Counted from the stretch's first letter, positions 8,670-18,174 are shown. The stretch: 64,000 nucleotides of DNA from RUG12461 sp045657665 (GCA_045657665.1 JAZOTN010000008.1:106267-170266), one strand, 5' to 3'. Made by a program: numbers and translations. Notes: generated by a model not told the origin, from the sequence alone.

Positions 8670-10541
8670 ATGAAGTTCAATAAACAAATAATGATCAGGC
8701 GAATTTTACTAATTGTATATGATTTGATAGCAATTAATCTGGCTATATTCCTTGCTCTTTTTGTGCGCTTTGAGATGAGTCTGAATGACAGTTTTCGGCA
8801 TTATTATCAGGTGTCTCTGCATTATCTTGTGCCGACAATGATTGCAACGATATTAATCTTCGCTCTATTCCACATGTACACCAGCTTATGGGCATATGCC
8901 GGAGTGAATGAAATGATCAATATTTTTCTAGCTTGTATCATTTCATCCGGTGCAGAGCTTGCTATAGTCTCTTTTCTACCACCTATTGACGATGTACTTC
9001 CAAGGAGTTTTTATCCGTTTTATGCTTTGATTCTGTTTGTTTTGGAATCGGTCAGCCGATTTTCCTACCGGGGGATTCGAAGCTATGTGCGGAAGCGTAC
9101 GACGACGGCAGAAACTACCAATGTAATGATTGTAGGCGCAGGAAACGCTGGAGAAATGCTGATGCGGGAGATCGGTAACAGCTGTTATGTCGACAAGAAG
9201 GTGGTATGTGTTATTGATGATACTCCCGGTAAGATCGGCAGTCTGATCCATGGTGTAAGAATTGTCGGGGATCGTCATGCGATTCCGGAAATGGCGGAAA
9301 AATTCGACGTGAAAGAAATCATGATTGCGATTCCGTCAGCAACAGAGCAGCAGATCAAAGAGATTGTGGACATCTGTAAGGATACCGGATGTAATCTGAA
9401 ACGCCTTCCGGGAGTCTATCAGCTGATCAACGGAGAAGTCAGCGTCAGCAGTCTGAAGGATGTGGATGTGACAGATCTTCTCGGGAGGGAGCCGGTGCGG
9501 GTCAATATCGCATCCATTATGGAATATGTTTCCGGGAAAGTGATCCTTGTGACCGGAGGCGGCGGATCGATCGGAAGTGAGCTATGCAGACAGATAGCGA
9601 GCCATAAGCCAAAGCAGCTCATTATTGTAGACATTTACGAGAATTCTGCTTATGATGTACAGAATGAACTCAAAGCAGATTATCCGGATCTGGATCTTGT
9701 GGTATTGATTGCGTCGGTACGGAATACGAGACGGATGGACAAGATATTCAGCCAGTATCACCCGGAGATTGTCTATCATGCAGCAGCACATAAGCATGTG
9801 CCATTAATGGAAGACAGTCCGAACGAGGCTGTTAAAAATAATGTTCTCGGCACATGGAAGGTGGTAGAAGCAGCTGATAAATACAATGTTAAACGGTTTG
9901 TAATGATCTCGACGGACAAAGCGGTCAACCCTACCAATATCATGGGCGCCAGCAAACGGATCTGTGAGATGATCATTCAGACCTACAACAAAAGGTCTGA
10001 TACAGAGTTTGTCGCAGTTCGTTTTGGAAATGTGCTGGGAAGTAATGGGAGTGTTATCCCGCTGTTTAAGAAGCAGATTGAACATGGGGGACCGGTGACA
10101 GTGACACACCCTGATATTGTGCGGTACTTTATGACGATTCCGGAAGCAGTTTCTCTTGTCCTTCAAGCCGGTGCATATGCCAAAGGCGGAGAAATATTCG
10201 TACTGGACATGGGAGAGCCGGTTCGGATTGCGGATCTGGCACGGAACCTGATCCTTTTATCCGGGCACAAGCCGGATGAGGAGATTAAGATAGAGTATAC
10301 AGGTCTTCGTCCGGGCGAAAAGCTGTATGAAGAGATGTTGATGGATGAGGAGGGCTTGCAGGATACAGAAAATAAGCTAATTCATATCGGGAAACCGATT
10401 GAGCTGAATGAAGAGCAGTTTATGCGGGAATTGGAATCGCTGAAGGAACATGTAGTGACGGAACCGGATGATATCCGTGAATGGGTAAAAAGGATGGTGC
10501 CTGGTTACCATACAGAGGAACAAAATGAAAAACAAGATTGA
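8670..10541 (+). CDS. pglF: UDP-GlcNAc 4,6-dehydratase, PglF/CapD family
   Basis: 623 residues from the ATG at 8670; the frame is open further upstream, but only inside the preceding gene. Four N-terminal helices (to about 125) precede a CoA-binding-like Rossmann unit (VGAGNAGEM, about 155) and the catalytic SDR domain (TGGGGSIGSEL, about 293; STDKAVNPTNIMGASKR, about 413), in which Met replaces the usual SDR Tyr, as in PglF and CapD. It converts UDP-GlcNAc to the 4-keto-6-deoxy sugar. The adjacent PglE, PglD and PglC make bacillosamine synthesis the best call; an FnlA/CapE-type role is unlikely given the long membrane form. The start of pglE overlaps its end by 17 bases. Confidence 0.9.
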   Translation: MKFNKQIMIRRILLIVYDLIAINLAIFLALFVRFEMSLNDSFRHYYQVSLHYLVPTMIATILIFALFHMYTSLWAYAGVNEMINIFLACIISSGAELAIVSFLPPIDDVLPRSFYPFYALILFVLESVSRFSYRGIRSYVRKRTTTAETTNVMIVGAGNAGEMLMREIGNSCYVDKKVVCVIDDTPGKIGSLIHGVRIVGDRHAIPEMAEKFDVKEIMIAIPSATEQQIKEIVDICKDTGCNLKRLPGVYQLINGEVSVSSLKDVDVTDLLGREPVRVNIASIMEYVSGKVILVTGGGGSIGSELCRQIASHKPKQLIIVDIYENSAYDVQNELKADYPDLDLVVLIASVRNTRRMDKIFSQYHPEIVYHAAAHKHVPLMEDSPNEAVKNNVLGTWKVVEAADKYNVKRFVMISTDKAVNPTNIMGASKRICEMIIQTYNKRSDTEFVAVRFGNVLGSNGSVIPLFKKQIEHGGPVTVTHPDIVRYFMTIPEAVSLVLQAGAYAKGGEIFVLDMGEPVRIADLARNLILLSGHKPDEEIKIEYTGLRPGEKLYEEMLMDEEGLQDTENKLIHIGKPIELNEEQFMRELESLKEHVVTEPDDIREWVKRMVPGYHTEEQNEKQD

Positions 10542-11820
10542 GATGAAACCCTTCCAAAATAAAGTATTACTGGCCTCTCCTACCATGCATGGAGAAGAGC
10601 TGGAATATATGAAACAGGCGTATGAAACCAACTGGATGACAACGGTTGGAGAGAATATCAACGAGCTCGAAAAGGCAATCTGTCGGTATACAGGGAGCCC
10701 GTTTGCGGTTGCACTAAGCAGTGGGACGGCTGCACTTCATCTGGCTGTCAAGCTTGCCGGAGAAAGACTTTATGGTCAGCCAAAACCCGGACATGGAACT
10801 CTGGAAGGACGGAAGGTGTTTTGCTCCGATATGACCTTTGATGCAACTGTGAACCCGGTCGCGTATGAGGGGGGAGAGGCTGTCTTTGTTGATACGGAAG
10901 CAGATACTTGGAATATGGATCCGGACGATCTGGAAAAAGCTTTTGATCTATATCCGGATGTAAGACTGATCGTGATCGCACATCTTTATGGGACTCCCGG
11001 GAAAATGGATGAGATTCTGACGATTGCAAAAAAACATGGGGCACTTATTGTGGAAGACGCCGCCGAGTCTCTTGGCGCGATTTACCATTCTGCAAAGTAT
11101 GGAGAGATGCAGACAGGTACGATCGGTGATTACGGAGTACTGAGTTTTAATGGTAATAAGATCATTACCGGAAGTTCCGGTGGAATGCTGTTAACAAAAG
11201 ATGCATTTAGTGCTGACAAAGCAAGAAAGTGGTCGACACAGAGCCGTGAAGATGCTCCCTGGTATCAGCATGAGGAAATTGGTTATAATTATCGGATGAG
11301 CAATGTGATCGCTGGTGTGGTAAGAGGACAGTTGTTGCACCTGAAGGAGCATATGGACAGAAAAAAAGAAATCTATGAAACGTATCAGAATGGTTTTCAG
11401 GGACTTCCGGTCAGCATGAATCCCTACGGCACTCAAAAATCCAAACCGAATTTCTGGCTGAGCTGTCTTTTGATCGATTCGGATGCTATGTGCAAAGAAG
11501 TGTATGGGGAGAAAGAAGTTCTGTTTATTTCGGAAGCAGGAAAAACCTGCCCTTCAGAGATCAGGGAAACCCTTACAGGCTTAAATGCAGAAAGCCGACC
11601 CGTCTGGAAGCCGATGCATATGCAGCCGATTTATCGTAATCATCCATTTGTGACAAGGTATGGTAACGGACGGGCACAGAGCAATGCTTATATAGCAGAA
11701 AATGTGATGGATATAGGAGCGGATCTTTTTCGGAGAGGGCTTTGTCTCCCCAGTGATATTAAGATGTCTAGAGAAGAACAGGATAAAGTGATAGACATAG
11801 TTAGTGGGTGTTTCTCATGA
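10525..11820 (+). CDS. pglE: UDP-4-amino-sugar aminotransferase, PglE-like (DegT/DnrJ/EryC1)
   Basis: 431 residues, PLP-dependent. SSGTAALHL near 71 binds the cofactor phosphate, VEDAAESLGA near 176 carries the PLP-contacting Asp, and FNGNKIITGSSGG places the Schiff-base Lys near 212. The enzyme puts an amino group on C4 of the keto sugar made by PglF, using glutamate. Long insertions relative to other DegT enzymes fit PglE. It overlaps pglF by 17 bases, with AGAGGA as ribosome site, and is ATGA-coupled to pglD. The order F-E-D-C strongly supports the assignment. Confidence 0.9.
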   Translation: MKNKIEMKPFQNKVLLASPTMHGEELEYMKQAYETNWMTTVGENINELEKAICRYTGSPFAVALSSGTAALHLAVKLAGERLYGQPKPGHGTLEGRKVFCSDMTFDATVNPVAYEGGEAVFVDTEADTWNMDPDDLEKAFDLYPDVRLIVIAHLYGTPGKMDEILTIAKKHGALIVEDAAESLGAIYHSAKYGEMQTGTIGDYGVLSFNGNKIITGSSGGMLLTKDAFSADKARKWSTQSREDAPWYQHEEIGYNYRMSNVIAGVVRGQLLHLKEHMDRKKEIYETYQNGFQGLPVSMNPYGTQKSKPNFWLSCLLIDSDAMCKEVYGEKEVLFISEAGKTCPSEIRETLTGLNAESRPVWKPMHMQPIYRNHPFVTRYGNGRAQSNAYIAENVMDIGADLFRRGLCLPSDIKMSREEQDKVIDIVSGCFS

Positions 11821-12431
11821 ATGGGTTGATTATTTTTGGCGCTTCCGGACATGGAAAGGTTGTTGCAGACATCGCTGAAAAAAAAGGATACGATGAAATA
11901 TGCTTTCTGGATATTGACGCATCGATACAACAGTGTGGAAAATATAAGGTTTATGAAAGGCCCGATCAGATCACCCGATTGCAGGACAAAGAACTGTTTG
12001 TAGCGATTGGGAATGCCATGATTCGTCAAAGAATTATGAATGATTGGATTAAGCAGGGGTACAGATTTGCTACATTGATTCACCCGGATGCGATCGTGGC
12101 GGATGATGTGGAGATTGGAGAGGGTTCTGTCGTGATGGCAGGTGTAGTAATTAATTCCAATGCTTGTATTGGAAAAGGATGTATTATAAACACCTGTTCT
12201 TCTGTGGACCATGATTGCATTGTTGAGGATTATAGTCATATATCGGTAGGGGCTCATCTGGCAGGAACAGTTCATGTGGGAGAGCGCTCCTGGGTTGGAA
12301 TTGGGGCTGTAGTCAGCAATAATCTGACCATCTGCTCGGACTGCATGATCGGAGCAGGGGCTGTTGTCGTGAAAGACATCGTAGATCCGGGAACCTATGT
12401 GGGTGTTCCTGCGGGAAAGATAAAAGATTGA
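11817..12431 (+). CDS. pglD: UDP-bacillosamine N-acetyltransferase, PglD-like
   Basis: 204 residues. The ATG at 11817 overlaps the PglE stop and is preferred over the in-frame GTG at 11808. The N terminus (IIFGASGHGKVVAD) is the UDP-sugar binding domain of the NeuD/PglD family, followed by left-handed beta-helix hexapeptide repeats from about 95. SSVDHDC places the catalytic His near 132. It acetylates the C4 amine to give UDP-N,N'-diacetylbacillosamine. A NeuD-like role is less likely because PglE precedes it and PglC follows it. Confidence 0.9.
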   Translation: MNGLIIFGASGHGKVVADIAEKKGYDEICFLDIDASIQQCGKYKVYERPDQITRLQDKELFVAIGNAMIRQRIMNDWIKQGYRFATLIHPDAIVADDVEIGEGSVVMAGVVINSNACIGKGCIINTCSSVDHDCIVEDYSHISVGAHLAGTVHVGERSWVGIGAVVSNNLTICSDCMIGAGAVVVKDIVDPGTYVGVPAGKIKD

Positions 12432-13054
12432 TACGAAAAAAGGGTATTTACGAAACATTTATTAAACGGGTTTTGGATTTCATAAATGCACTGCTGATAT
12501 TAGTCATTTTTTCATGGCTTTATCTTGTCCTTGCGATATTAATTCGTAAAAAACTTGGTAAGCCGGTGATATTCGCTCAGGAGAGACCGGGAAAAGACGG
12601 AAGGGTATTTCGATTATATAAGTTCCGCTCTATGACGGAGGAGAGAGATTCGAATGGAAATCTACTTCCTGACGAAGACAGATTACCCCCTTTTGGTAAA
12701 AAACTGAGAGCGACAAGCTTGGATGAACTCCCTGAACTAATTAACATTCTGAAAGGGGACATGTCTTTTGTCGGTCCCCGTCCCTTATTGGTTAAGTATT
12801 TGCCCCTCTATAATGAACATCAGGCGAGACGGCATGAAGTACGGCCGGGATTTACAGGACTTGCTCAGGTCAATGGGAGAAATACCATTTCGTGGGAAGA
12901 GAAATTTGATTGGGACGTGCGGTATGTGGACAATATCAGTTTTCTGCTGGATTTCAATATTATTATGAAAACAGTGCGGGTTGTGCTGAAAAAAGAAGGC
13001 GTTACATCAGAAACCAGTGCCACGATGGAAGAGTTTAAGGGAAACGGAACATGA
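12428..13054 (+). CDS. pglC: Undecaprenyl-phosphate diacetylbacillosamine-1-phosphate transferase, PglC-like
   Basis: 208 residues, with a TTG start overlapping the PglD stop (TTGA). One N-terminal re-entrant helix is followed by the monotopic phosphoglycosyl transferase core: FAQERPGKDG, YKFRSM, SLDELPELINIL with the catalytic Asp-Glu pair, and GPRPLL. The short form without extra helices matches PglC rather than WbaP. It starts glycan assembly by placing the sugar phosphate on the lipid carrier at the inner face of the membrane. No other initiating transferase is seen in the window, so this probably defines the reducing end of the glycan. Confidence 0.92.
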   Translation: MIRKKGIYETFIKRVLDFINALLILVIFSWLYLVLAILIRKKLGKPVIFAQERPGKDGRVFRLYKFRSMTEERDSNGNLLPDEDRLPPFGKKLRATSLDELPELINILKGDMSFVGPRPLLVKYLPLYNEHQARRHEVRPGFTGLAQVNGRNTISWEEKFDWDVRYVDNISFLLDFNIIMKTVRVVLKKEGVTSETSATMEEFKGNGT

Positions 13055-14202
13055 AGGTTTGCTTTATTACGACAGTTCCCATTACAATCAGAGCTTTTTT
13101 ATTAAAAACGATAGAGTATCTGAATGAAAATACGGACTGGGAGATTTATATCATCTGCGATGATGATGGTTTGATCCGGAAAGAATTGCCGGATTATCTT
13201 CGGTATATTCCGATTCCAATGAAACGAGGGATCAGCTTAGGCGGCGTAAAAGCTATGCTGGAAATGAAACGGATTTTCCAGGAAGAACGATTTGACTTGA
13301 TTCAGTATTCTACCCCAAATGCTTCGTTTTATGCATCGCTTGCGGGAAAAAAAGCCAAAATTCCGGTGAGACTCTACTGTCAATGGGGAATTGCTTATGT
13401 GGGTTTTTCCGGTATAAAACGATCGATTTTTAAAACAGTGGAAAAAAAGGTCTGTGCAAACTCTACCTGGATTGAGCCGGACAGCAACAGTAATTTAGAG
13501 TTTTCCATTTCAGAGGGTCTTTATTCAAAGGAAAAGGCTTCCGTGATCTGGAATGGCAGTGCCTGTGGCGTTGATACAAAGAAATTCGATATTCTGAAAA
13601 AGGAAGAGTTACGGAATAAGATACGATCACAATACCGTATCCCGGAAACGGATTCTGTTTTTTGTTTTGTAGGACGTGTAACACATGATAAAGGAGTGAA
13701 TGAACTGCTTAGCGCATTTCGGGGAATTGTATCAGAACGACCGAATACCTGGCTGTTCATGATAGGGCCGGATGAAGTTGATGATTCGGTCGATAAAGAT
13801 TTGTATCAATGGTCTGTAGATGAAACAGGAGTTATTTATACCGGTTTTACGAATCATGTGGAATCGTTTCTTGCTGCTTCGGATTGCTATGTTCTTCCCA
13901 GTTACCGGGAAGGATTCGGAATGGGTGTTGTGGAAGCCGAAGCAATGGGACTGCCGGTGATTGTAACGAATATTCCGGGGCCGGTAGATGCCATGATAGA
14001 AGGAAAAACAGGAGTAGTTGTTCCAAAAGCAGATCAGAAAGCTTTAGAAGAAGCAATGAGGGGCTTCTTATCCGGACAGTGTGATGTGGATGCTATGGGA
14101 AAATCGGCAGAGGCTTTTGCGATAGAACATTTTGAACAGAATGAGTTTATGAGAAGACTCTTAAATGATCGCAAAAGACTATTGAAAAAAAGATTTGGTT
14201 AA
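13051..14202 (+). CDS. GT4 glycosyltransferase, PglA-like position
   Basis: 383 residues, GT-B fold. The C-terminal half has FCFVGRVTHDKGVNELL (about 208) and PSYREGFGMGVVEAEAMG (about 285), the E-x7-E signature of family GT4. It overlaps the PglC stop by 4 bases (ATGA). By position it is the best candidate for adding the second sugar to lipid-linked diacetylbacillosamine, as PglA does in Campylobacter; the sugar donor is unknown. Confidence 0.85.
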   Translation: MKVCFITTVPITIRAFLLKTIEYLNENTDWEIYIICDDDGLIRKELPDYLRYIPIPMKRGISLGGVKAMLEMKRIFQEERFDLIQYSTPNASFYASLAGKKAKIPVRLYCQWGIAYVGFSGIKRSIFKTVEKKVCANSTWIEPDSNSNLEFSISEGLYSKEKASVIWNGSACGVDTKKFDILKKEELRNKIRSQYRIPETDSVFCFVGRVTHDKGVNELLSAFRGIVSERPNTWLFMIGPDEVDDSVDKDLYQWSVDETGVIYTGFTNHVESFLAASDCYVLPSYREGFGMGVVEAEAMGLPVIVTNIPGPVDAMIEGKTGVVVPKADQKALEEAMRGFLSGQCDVDAMGKSAEAFAIEHFEQNEFMRRLLNDRKRLLKKRFG

Positions 14203-14222
14203 TCGGAAAAGGGAAAAGCAAA

Positions 14223-15485
14223 GTGTATAAAATATTGGTATTGTTAAATACACCATGGTCGAGAGACAACAACAACGGTAATACATATTCTAATTTGTTT
14301 TCTGATTTACCGAATGTTGAGATTGCAAATATTTATTGCAGATACGGGATGCCGGATCATAATGGCGTTGTTTCAAAGTACTATCAGATTACGGAAAGTG
14401 ATTTGCTCCATAAGAAGCCAGGCCGTGTGTTTACTGAAGATAGTATACCCGAGACGGAAACAAGGACGGAGCAGACAGATGAAAAGAGGCGATACGATTT
14501 CTTTCGCAACCATCGTTGGATGATCTTTTTCTGGGCGAGGGAGCTGATCTGGAAAATCGGAAGATGGAAGTCAAGGGAATTGTGCCAGTTTATTGATGAA
14601 TTTCAACCGGATCTTTTATACCTTCCGATGTTTGATGCCGGATATATGCAGGATATTGCACTTTTTTTATATGATTATACAAAGGCGAAAACGATCGTAT
14701 GCTTTACGGATGATATCTATAGCCTGCACCAGATTTCTTTTTCACCGCTATATTGGATAGATCGTTTCTGGAAAAGGAAGAAACTCAGGGCTATTGTGAA
14801 AAGAAGTCAGTTTTTACATGTGATTTCTGATGAGCAAAAATCAGAATACGAAGAATACTTTGGAAAGGAATGCAGAGTATTTCGAAAATCCATGGATTTT
14901 GATGACGAAAAGAGGACTGTGCATGAGCTTCACAATCCCATCCGTTATGTATATACCGGTAACCTAGGGAGTAATCGTTGGAAGACACTGGCGACCTTGG
15001 GAAAAGTGCTGGATCGAAATGACGGAGAACTCCTGATTTATTCAGGGACACCACTTGATAAAAAAATGAAGGGAGAATTTGAATCCTCCAAGTCTATTCA
15101 TTTTATGGGAGAAGTATCGTCGACAGAATGCATGAGGATACAGGAAGAAGCGGATGTTTTGGTGCTTGCGGAGTCGGATCGTCTTAAGGATCAAAGAATT
15201 ATGCGCCTTTCACTTTCCACAAAAGTCATTGATTATCTGCATACCGGCAATTGTTTATTGGTGATCGGAACAGATGGGCAGGCAGGAATGGAGTATCTGA
15301 AAAGAGGGAAAGCTGCAGTATGTGTTACAAAAATAGAAGATCTGGAATCAACGGTGAGAGGATTGGACAGAGATACAATCAGGGAATATGGCGAGAGGGC
15401 ATGGCAATTTGGAAAAGCCAACCATGATAAAAAGAAGGTAAAAGAGATATTCTATCAGGATCTGACAGGGGGAACGATATCATGA
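14223..15485 (+). CDS. GT-B type glycosyltransferase
   Basis: 420 residues, with a GTG start at 14223 after an A/G-rich leader. The fold is read from the N-terminal ILVLLNTPW, the mid-protein FTDDIYS, YTGNLGSNRWKTLA near 245 and the LSTKVIDYLHTGNCLLVIG stretch (about 336) that takes the place of the usual GT4 donor loop. No E-x7-E motif is evident, so family assignment is looser than for its neighbours. It is ATGA-coupled to the PIG-L deacetylase that follows, so the two may act on the same glycan. Donor and acceptor are unknown. Confidence 0.72.
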   Translation: MYKILVLLNTPWSRDNNNGNTYSNLFSDLPNVEIANIYCRYGMPDHNGVVSKYYQITESDLLHKKPGRVFTEDSIPETETRTEQTDEKRRYDFFRNHRWMIFFWARELIWKIGRWKSRELCQFIDEFQPDLLYLPMFDAGYMQDIALFLYDYTKAKTIVCFTDDIYSLHQISFSPLYWIDRFWKRKKLRAIVKRSQFLHVISDEQKSEYEEYFGKECRVFRKSMDFDDEKRTVHELHNPIRYVYTGNLGSNRWKTLATLGKVLDRNDGELLIYSGTPLDKKMKGEFESSKSIHFMGEVSSTECMRIQEEADVLVLAESDRLKDQRIMRLSLSTKVIDYLHTGNCLLVIGTDGQAGMEYLKRGKAAVCVTKIEDLESTVRGLDRDTIREYGERAWQFGKANHDKKKVKEIFYQDLTGGTIS

Positions 15486-16117
15486 AAAATGTATTGATTA
15501 TCGGTGCACATTATGATGATGCAGAGCTTGGAGCCGGTGGCACGGCATCAAAACTGGTTTCCGAAGGGAAAAATGTATATAAGCTTACACTAACGGATAA
15601 TGTTACGAAATCAAGTCATTTGCACATCAATGTTGAATATGAAACCAGCCTGCGTGAGAGTGCATTGGCATGTGAGGTGCTTGGGGTGAAAGAAATTACG
15701 GAATTTGAACCTGTGAAATGCAATCATCTGTTTTATGATACAGAGACTATGCAAAGGGTAGAAGATGTTTTGTATCAGTATCAGATTGATACGGTATTTA
15801 TGCATTATACGGATGATTTGAATCAGGATCATATTTCTGCATCCAAGATCTGTCTGACGGCAACCAGGCATTGTGATAATGTTTTCTTGTACCAGAGTAA
15901 CCTGTATGTATTTCCGCATCCGTTTGCTCCGACATTCTTCTTTGATATCTCGGATCATATCGAAAAAAAGAGAGAGGCGCTGTATCAGTATACTGGTGAT
16001 CATAATCGCTTTAATTCCCTTTTTGAAACGAATATTGAAAGAAATCATGTATGGGGGTATTCTAACAAATGTGATTATGCGGAAGGTTTTGTGGCACAAA
16101 AATTTGTTATGAGGTGA
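15482..16117 (+). CDS. PIG-L/LmbE family N-deacetylase
   Basis: 211 residues, cytoplasmic. GAHYDDAELGAGG at residues 8-20 is the zinc-binding AHxDDxE signature, with Tyr in place of the common Pro. HYTDDLNQDH near 102 is the second conserved block (HxxDxNxDH). The family removes an N-acetyl group from GlcNAc-type sugars or lipid-linked sugars. It lies directly before a sugar N-formyltransferase, so a free amine made here could be the formyl acceptor; that link is inference. It overlaps the preceding glycosyltransferase by 4 bases. Confidence 0.87.
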   Translation: MKNVLIIGAHYDDAELGAGGTASKLVSEGKNVYKLTLTDNVTKSSHLHINVEYETSLRESALACEVLGVKEITEFEPVKCNHLFYDTETMQRVEDVLYQYQIDTVFMHYTDDLNQDHISASKICLTATRHCDNVFLYQSNLYVFPHPFAPTFFFDISDHIEKKREALYQYTGDHNRFNSLFETNIERNHVWGYSNKCDYAEGFVAQKFVMR

Positions 16118-16123
16118 CGATCA

Positions 16124-17011
16124 ATGGGGAAAGTGGTTTTTATCGCATGTACAAATGTGGGAAGAGCGATGATTGAAGCAGTTATGAATAATACTGCTTT
16201 GAAAGATGTGGAGCTTGTGGGTGTAGTGAATCTGAAACCGGAGGCTGCCGTTGAGAAAGCGAATTATGATCCGTATACAGATCTGATCAAAAAATATGGG
16301 ATAAACAGCTATTATTGTGACAGTGTAAATGAGGATGGGTGCGTTGATTTTCTGAAAAAGTGTTATCCGGATATTATCATCCAGAGCGGCTGGTCACAGA
16401 AGTTTAAACAAGAGATTCTGGACATCCCGACTTATGCATGCATCGGCGAACATCCGGCTCCTTTGCCGAAAGGAAGAGGTGCGGCTTGCATTAACTGGGC
16501 GATCATCACAGGAGAACATGAGTGGGGAGACACCTTTTTCAGAATGGAAATGCAATATGATACCGGCTTGGTATATTCGCAGGAGTTTTTCAATATCGAG
16601 CTTTATGATGATGTGAAGACGGTATATGATAAGGTCGCGAAAGCATCTGTGGATGCGATCGTAAAACATCTTTCGGATTGGTCAAACGGAAAGCTTGAGG
16701 GGAAAAAACAGGATGATTCAAAGGCAACACATTATCCGAAGAGAAGACCTTCTGACGGAGAGTTTTCATTTGAAAAGGATTCGGCGCTAAATGTTTACAA
16801 TCATATCCGCGGGCAGGCGCGTCCGTATCCGGGGGCTTTTTTCTACCTAGATGGAGAGAAGAAAAAGAAGGTATACGTGTGGAGGGCGCGATTGGGTGAA
16901 GAGCCTGTTCCTGGGGAAAAGGCAATGCGATGTGCAGACGGGAAATCTGTCATCCTGCAAAGGGTTCAAATAGAGGGTGAAGCAGAATGCTGGGCGGAGG
17001 ATAGTTTATGA
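16124..17011 (+). CDS. Sugar N-formyltransferase (methionyl-tRNA formyltransferase fold)
   Basis: 295 residues, with GAGGTG 7 bases before the ATG. The N-terminal formyltransferase domain has EHPAPLPKGRGAACINWAI (about 109-127) and MQYDTG near 145, so the catalytic His and Asp are present. The Asn that normally precedes the His by two is Gly here. The C-terminal domain (RRPSDGEFSFEK and RPYPGAF) resembles ArnA and other sugar formyltransferases more than the tRNA enzyme. It likely transfers a formyl group from N10-formyl-tetrahydrofolate to an amino sugar, perhaps the PglE product or the sugar deacetylated by the adjacent PIG-L protein. Confidence 0.82.
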   Translation: MGKVVFIACTNVGRAMIEAVMNNTALKDVELVGVVNLKPEAAVEKANYDPYTDLIKKYGINSYYCDSVNEDGCVDFLKKCYPDIIIQSGWSQKFKQEILDIPTYACIGEHPAPLPKGRGAACINWAIITGEHEWGDTFFRMEMQYDTGLVYSQEFFNIELYDDVKTVYDKVAKASVDAIVKHLSDWSNGKLEGKKQDDSKATHYPKRRPSDGEFSFEKDSALNVYNHIRGQARPYPGAFFYLDGEKKKKVYVWRARLGEEPVPGEKAMRCADGKSVILQRVQIEGEAECWAEDSL

Positions 17012-18174
17012 TGCGCATTCTTGTCCTAGGTAATGCAAACGCCATTGTCGTCAAGGAATATATCGAATATGTTCTTGCATCGAATCCGGAGAATGAGATC
17101 ATTCTTCTGAGCGATATGGAAGAAAGTCGCTTAAAACCTGATTATTTGGAATTTTATCAGAAGGCAGGTGTGCGATTGGAGCCGCTGAGACAGGGATCCT
17201 TAAAGCTTGTTTACAGGCTCCCCGGTATCCGTTCGAAGTTCGGGAGCCGCATCTGGTGTCGGAAAATGATAAAAAAATACAGGCATTTTGATGTGGCACA
17301 TGTACATGGGATCGATGAGAATCGCGGGAGGATCGCGCTGGGGATCCGGAATTGCTCGGATAAGCTTATTATGACGATATGGGGTTCGGAGTTTCTTCGG
17401 GCGGATGATAATGCACGTAACCATTATCACAAATTTTATGAGAAAGCAGATTGGATCACTTTCACCTCAAAAGGTGTTTTTCGGAAATTTCAGGAATACT
17501 ATGGGGATCAGTACTTGTCACGCATGAAAGTGACACATGTCGCGTTTGGCATATTTGATTATATTGATAAAGCACTTGCGTTTCAAACCAGAGCTGAGAT
17601 ACGGGGAAAGTGGAAAATAGGAACAGATGGTTGTATAATGGTATTCGTAGCGCATAATGGATCTCCTGCGCAACGTCATATTGAAATCACGGAAACGCTC
17701 AGGTCTCTTCCATCAGACGTGAAAGAGAGGATCACTTTGCTATATACTATGACTTATGGAGCGAAGAATCCGGGTTACATGGATCAGCTTAAAGAATCGG
17801 CTAACAGGAGTGGGTGCAGATATGTGATCCTGACAGAATATCTAAATGAAGAAAAAATGGCAGAACTCCGGACGATCTGTGATATCTTGATTCACGCGCA
17901 GACAACGGATGCTTATTCCGGATCTGTGATGGAGACAATGTATGCAGGAGGGATTGTGATGAATGGCAGATGGCTTCGCTATGATGATATTCCGGATTGT
18001 GAGAAGAGAATGGTGGAATTTGATTCCATAGAAGAAATTCCTGAAAAGCTTACAGATGTGGTGCGAAATATTGATTATTATAAGAACAGATTTCCGGATA
18101 ATCGGAAGTTGATGCGCTCTATCAATGGTCGTGAAGAGACCACCAGGGAGTGGAGAAAGCTTTTAGAGGTATAG
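17008..18174 (+). CDS. GT4-like glycosyltransferase
   Basis: 388 residues, GT-B fold, ATGATG-coupled to the formyltransferase. ILVLGNANAIVV starts the N-terminal Rossmann unit. HVHGIDENRG (about 98) and IWGSEFLR (about 125) are typical acceptor-side motifs. TDAYSGSVMETMYAGG (about 305) corresponds to the donor-binding loop of GT4, with Ser-Gly where many members have Glu-Gly. It transfers an unknown sugar in the cytoplasm and ends in TAG. Confidence 0.78.
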   Translation: MMRILVLGNANAIVVKEYIEYVLASNPENEIILLSDMEESRLKPDYLEFYQKAGVRLEPLRQGSLKLVYRLPGIRSKFGSRIWCRKMIKKYRHFDVAHVHGIDENRGRIALGIRNCSDKLIMTIWGSEFLRADDNARNHYHKFYEKADWITFTSKGVFRKFQEYYGDQYLSRMKVTHVAFGIFDYIDKALAFQTRAEIRGKWKIGTDGCIMVFVAHNGSPAQRHIEITETLRSLPSDVKERITLLYTMTYGAKNPGYMDQLKESANRSGCRYVILTEYLNEEKMAELRTICDILIHAQTTDAYSGSVMETMYAGGIVMNGRWLRYDDIPDCEKRMVEFDSIEEIPEKLTDVVRNIDYYKNRFPDNRKLMRSINGREETTREWRKLLEV

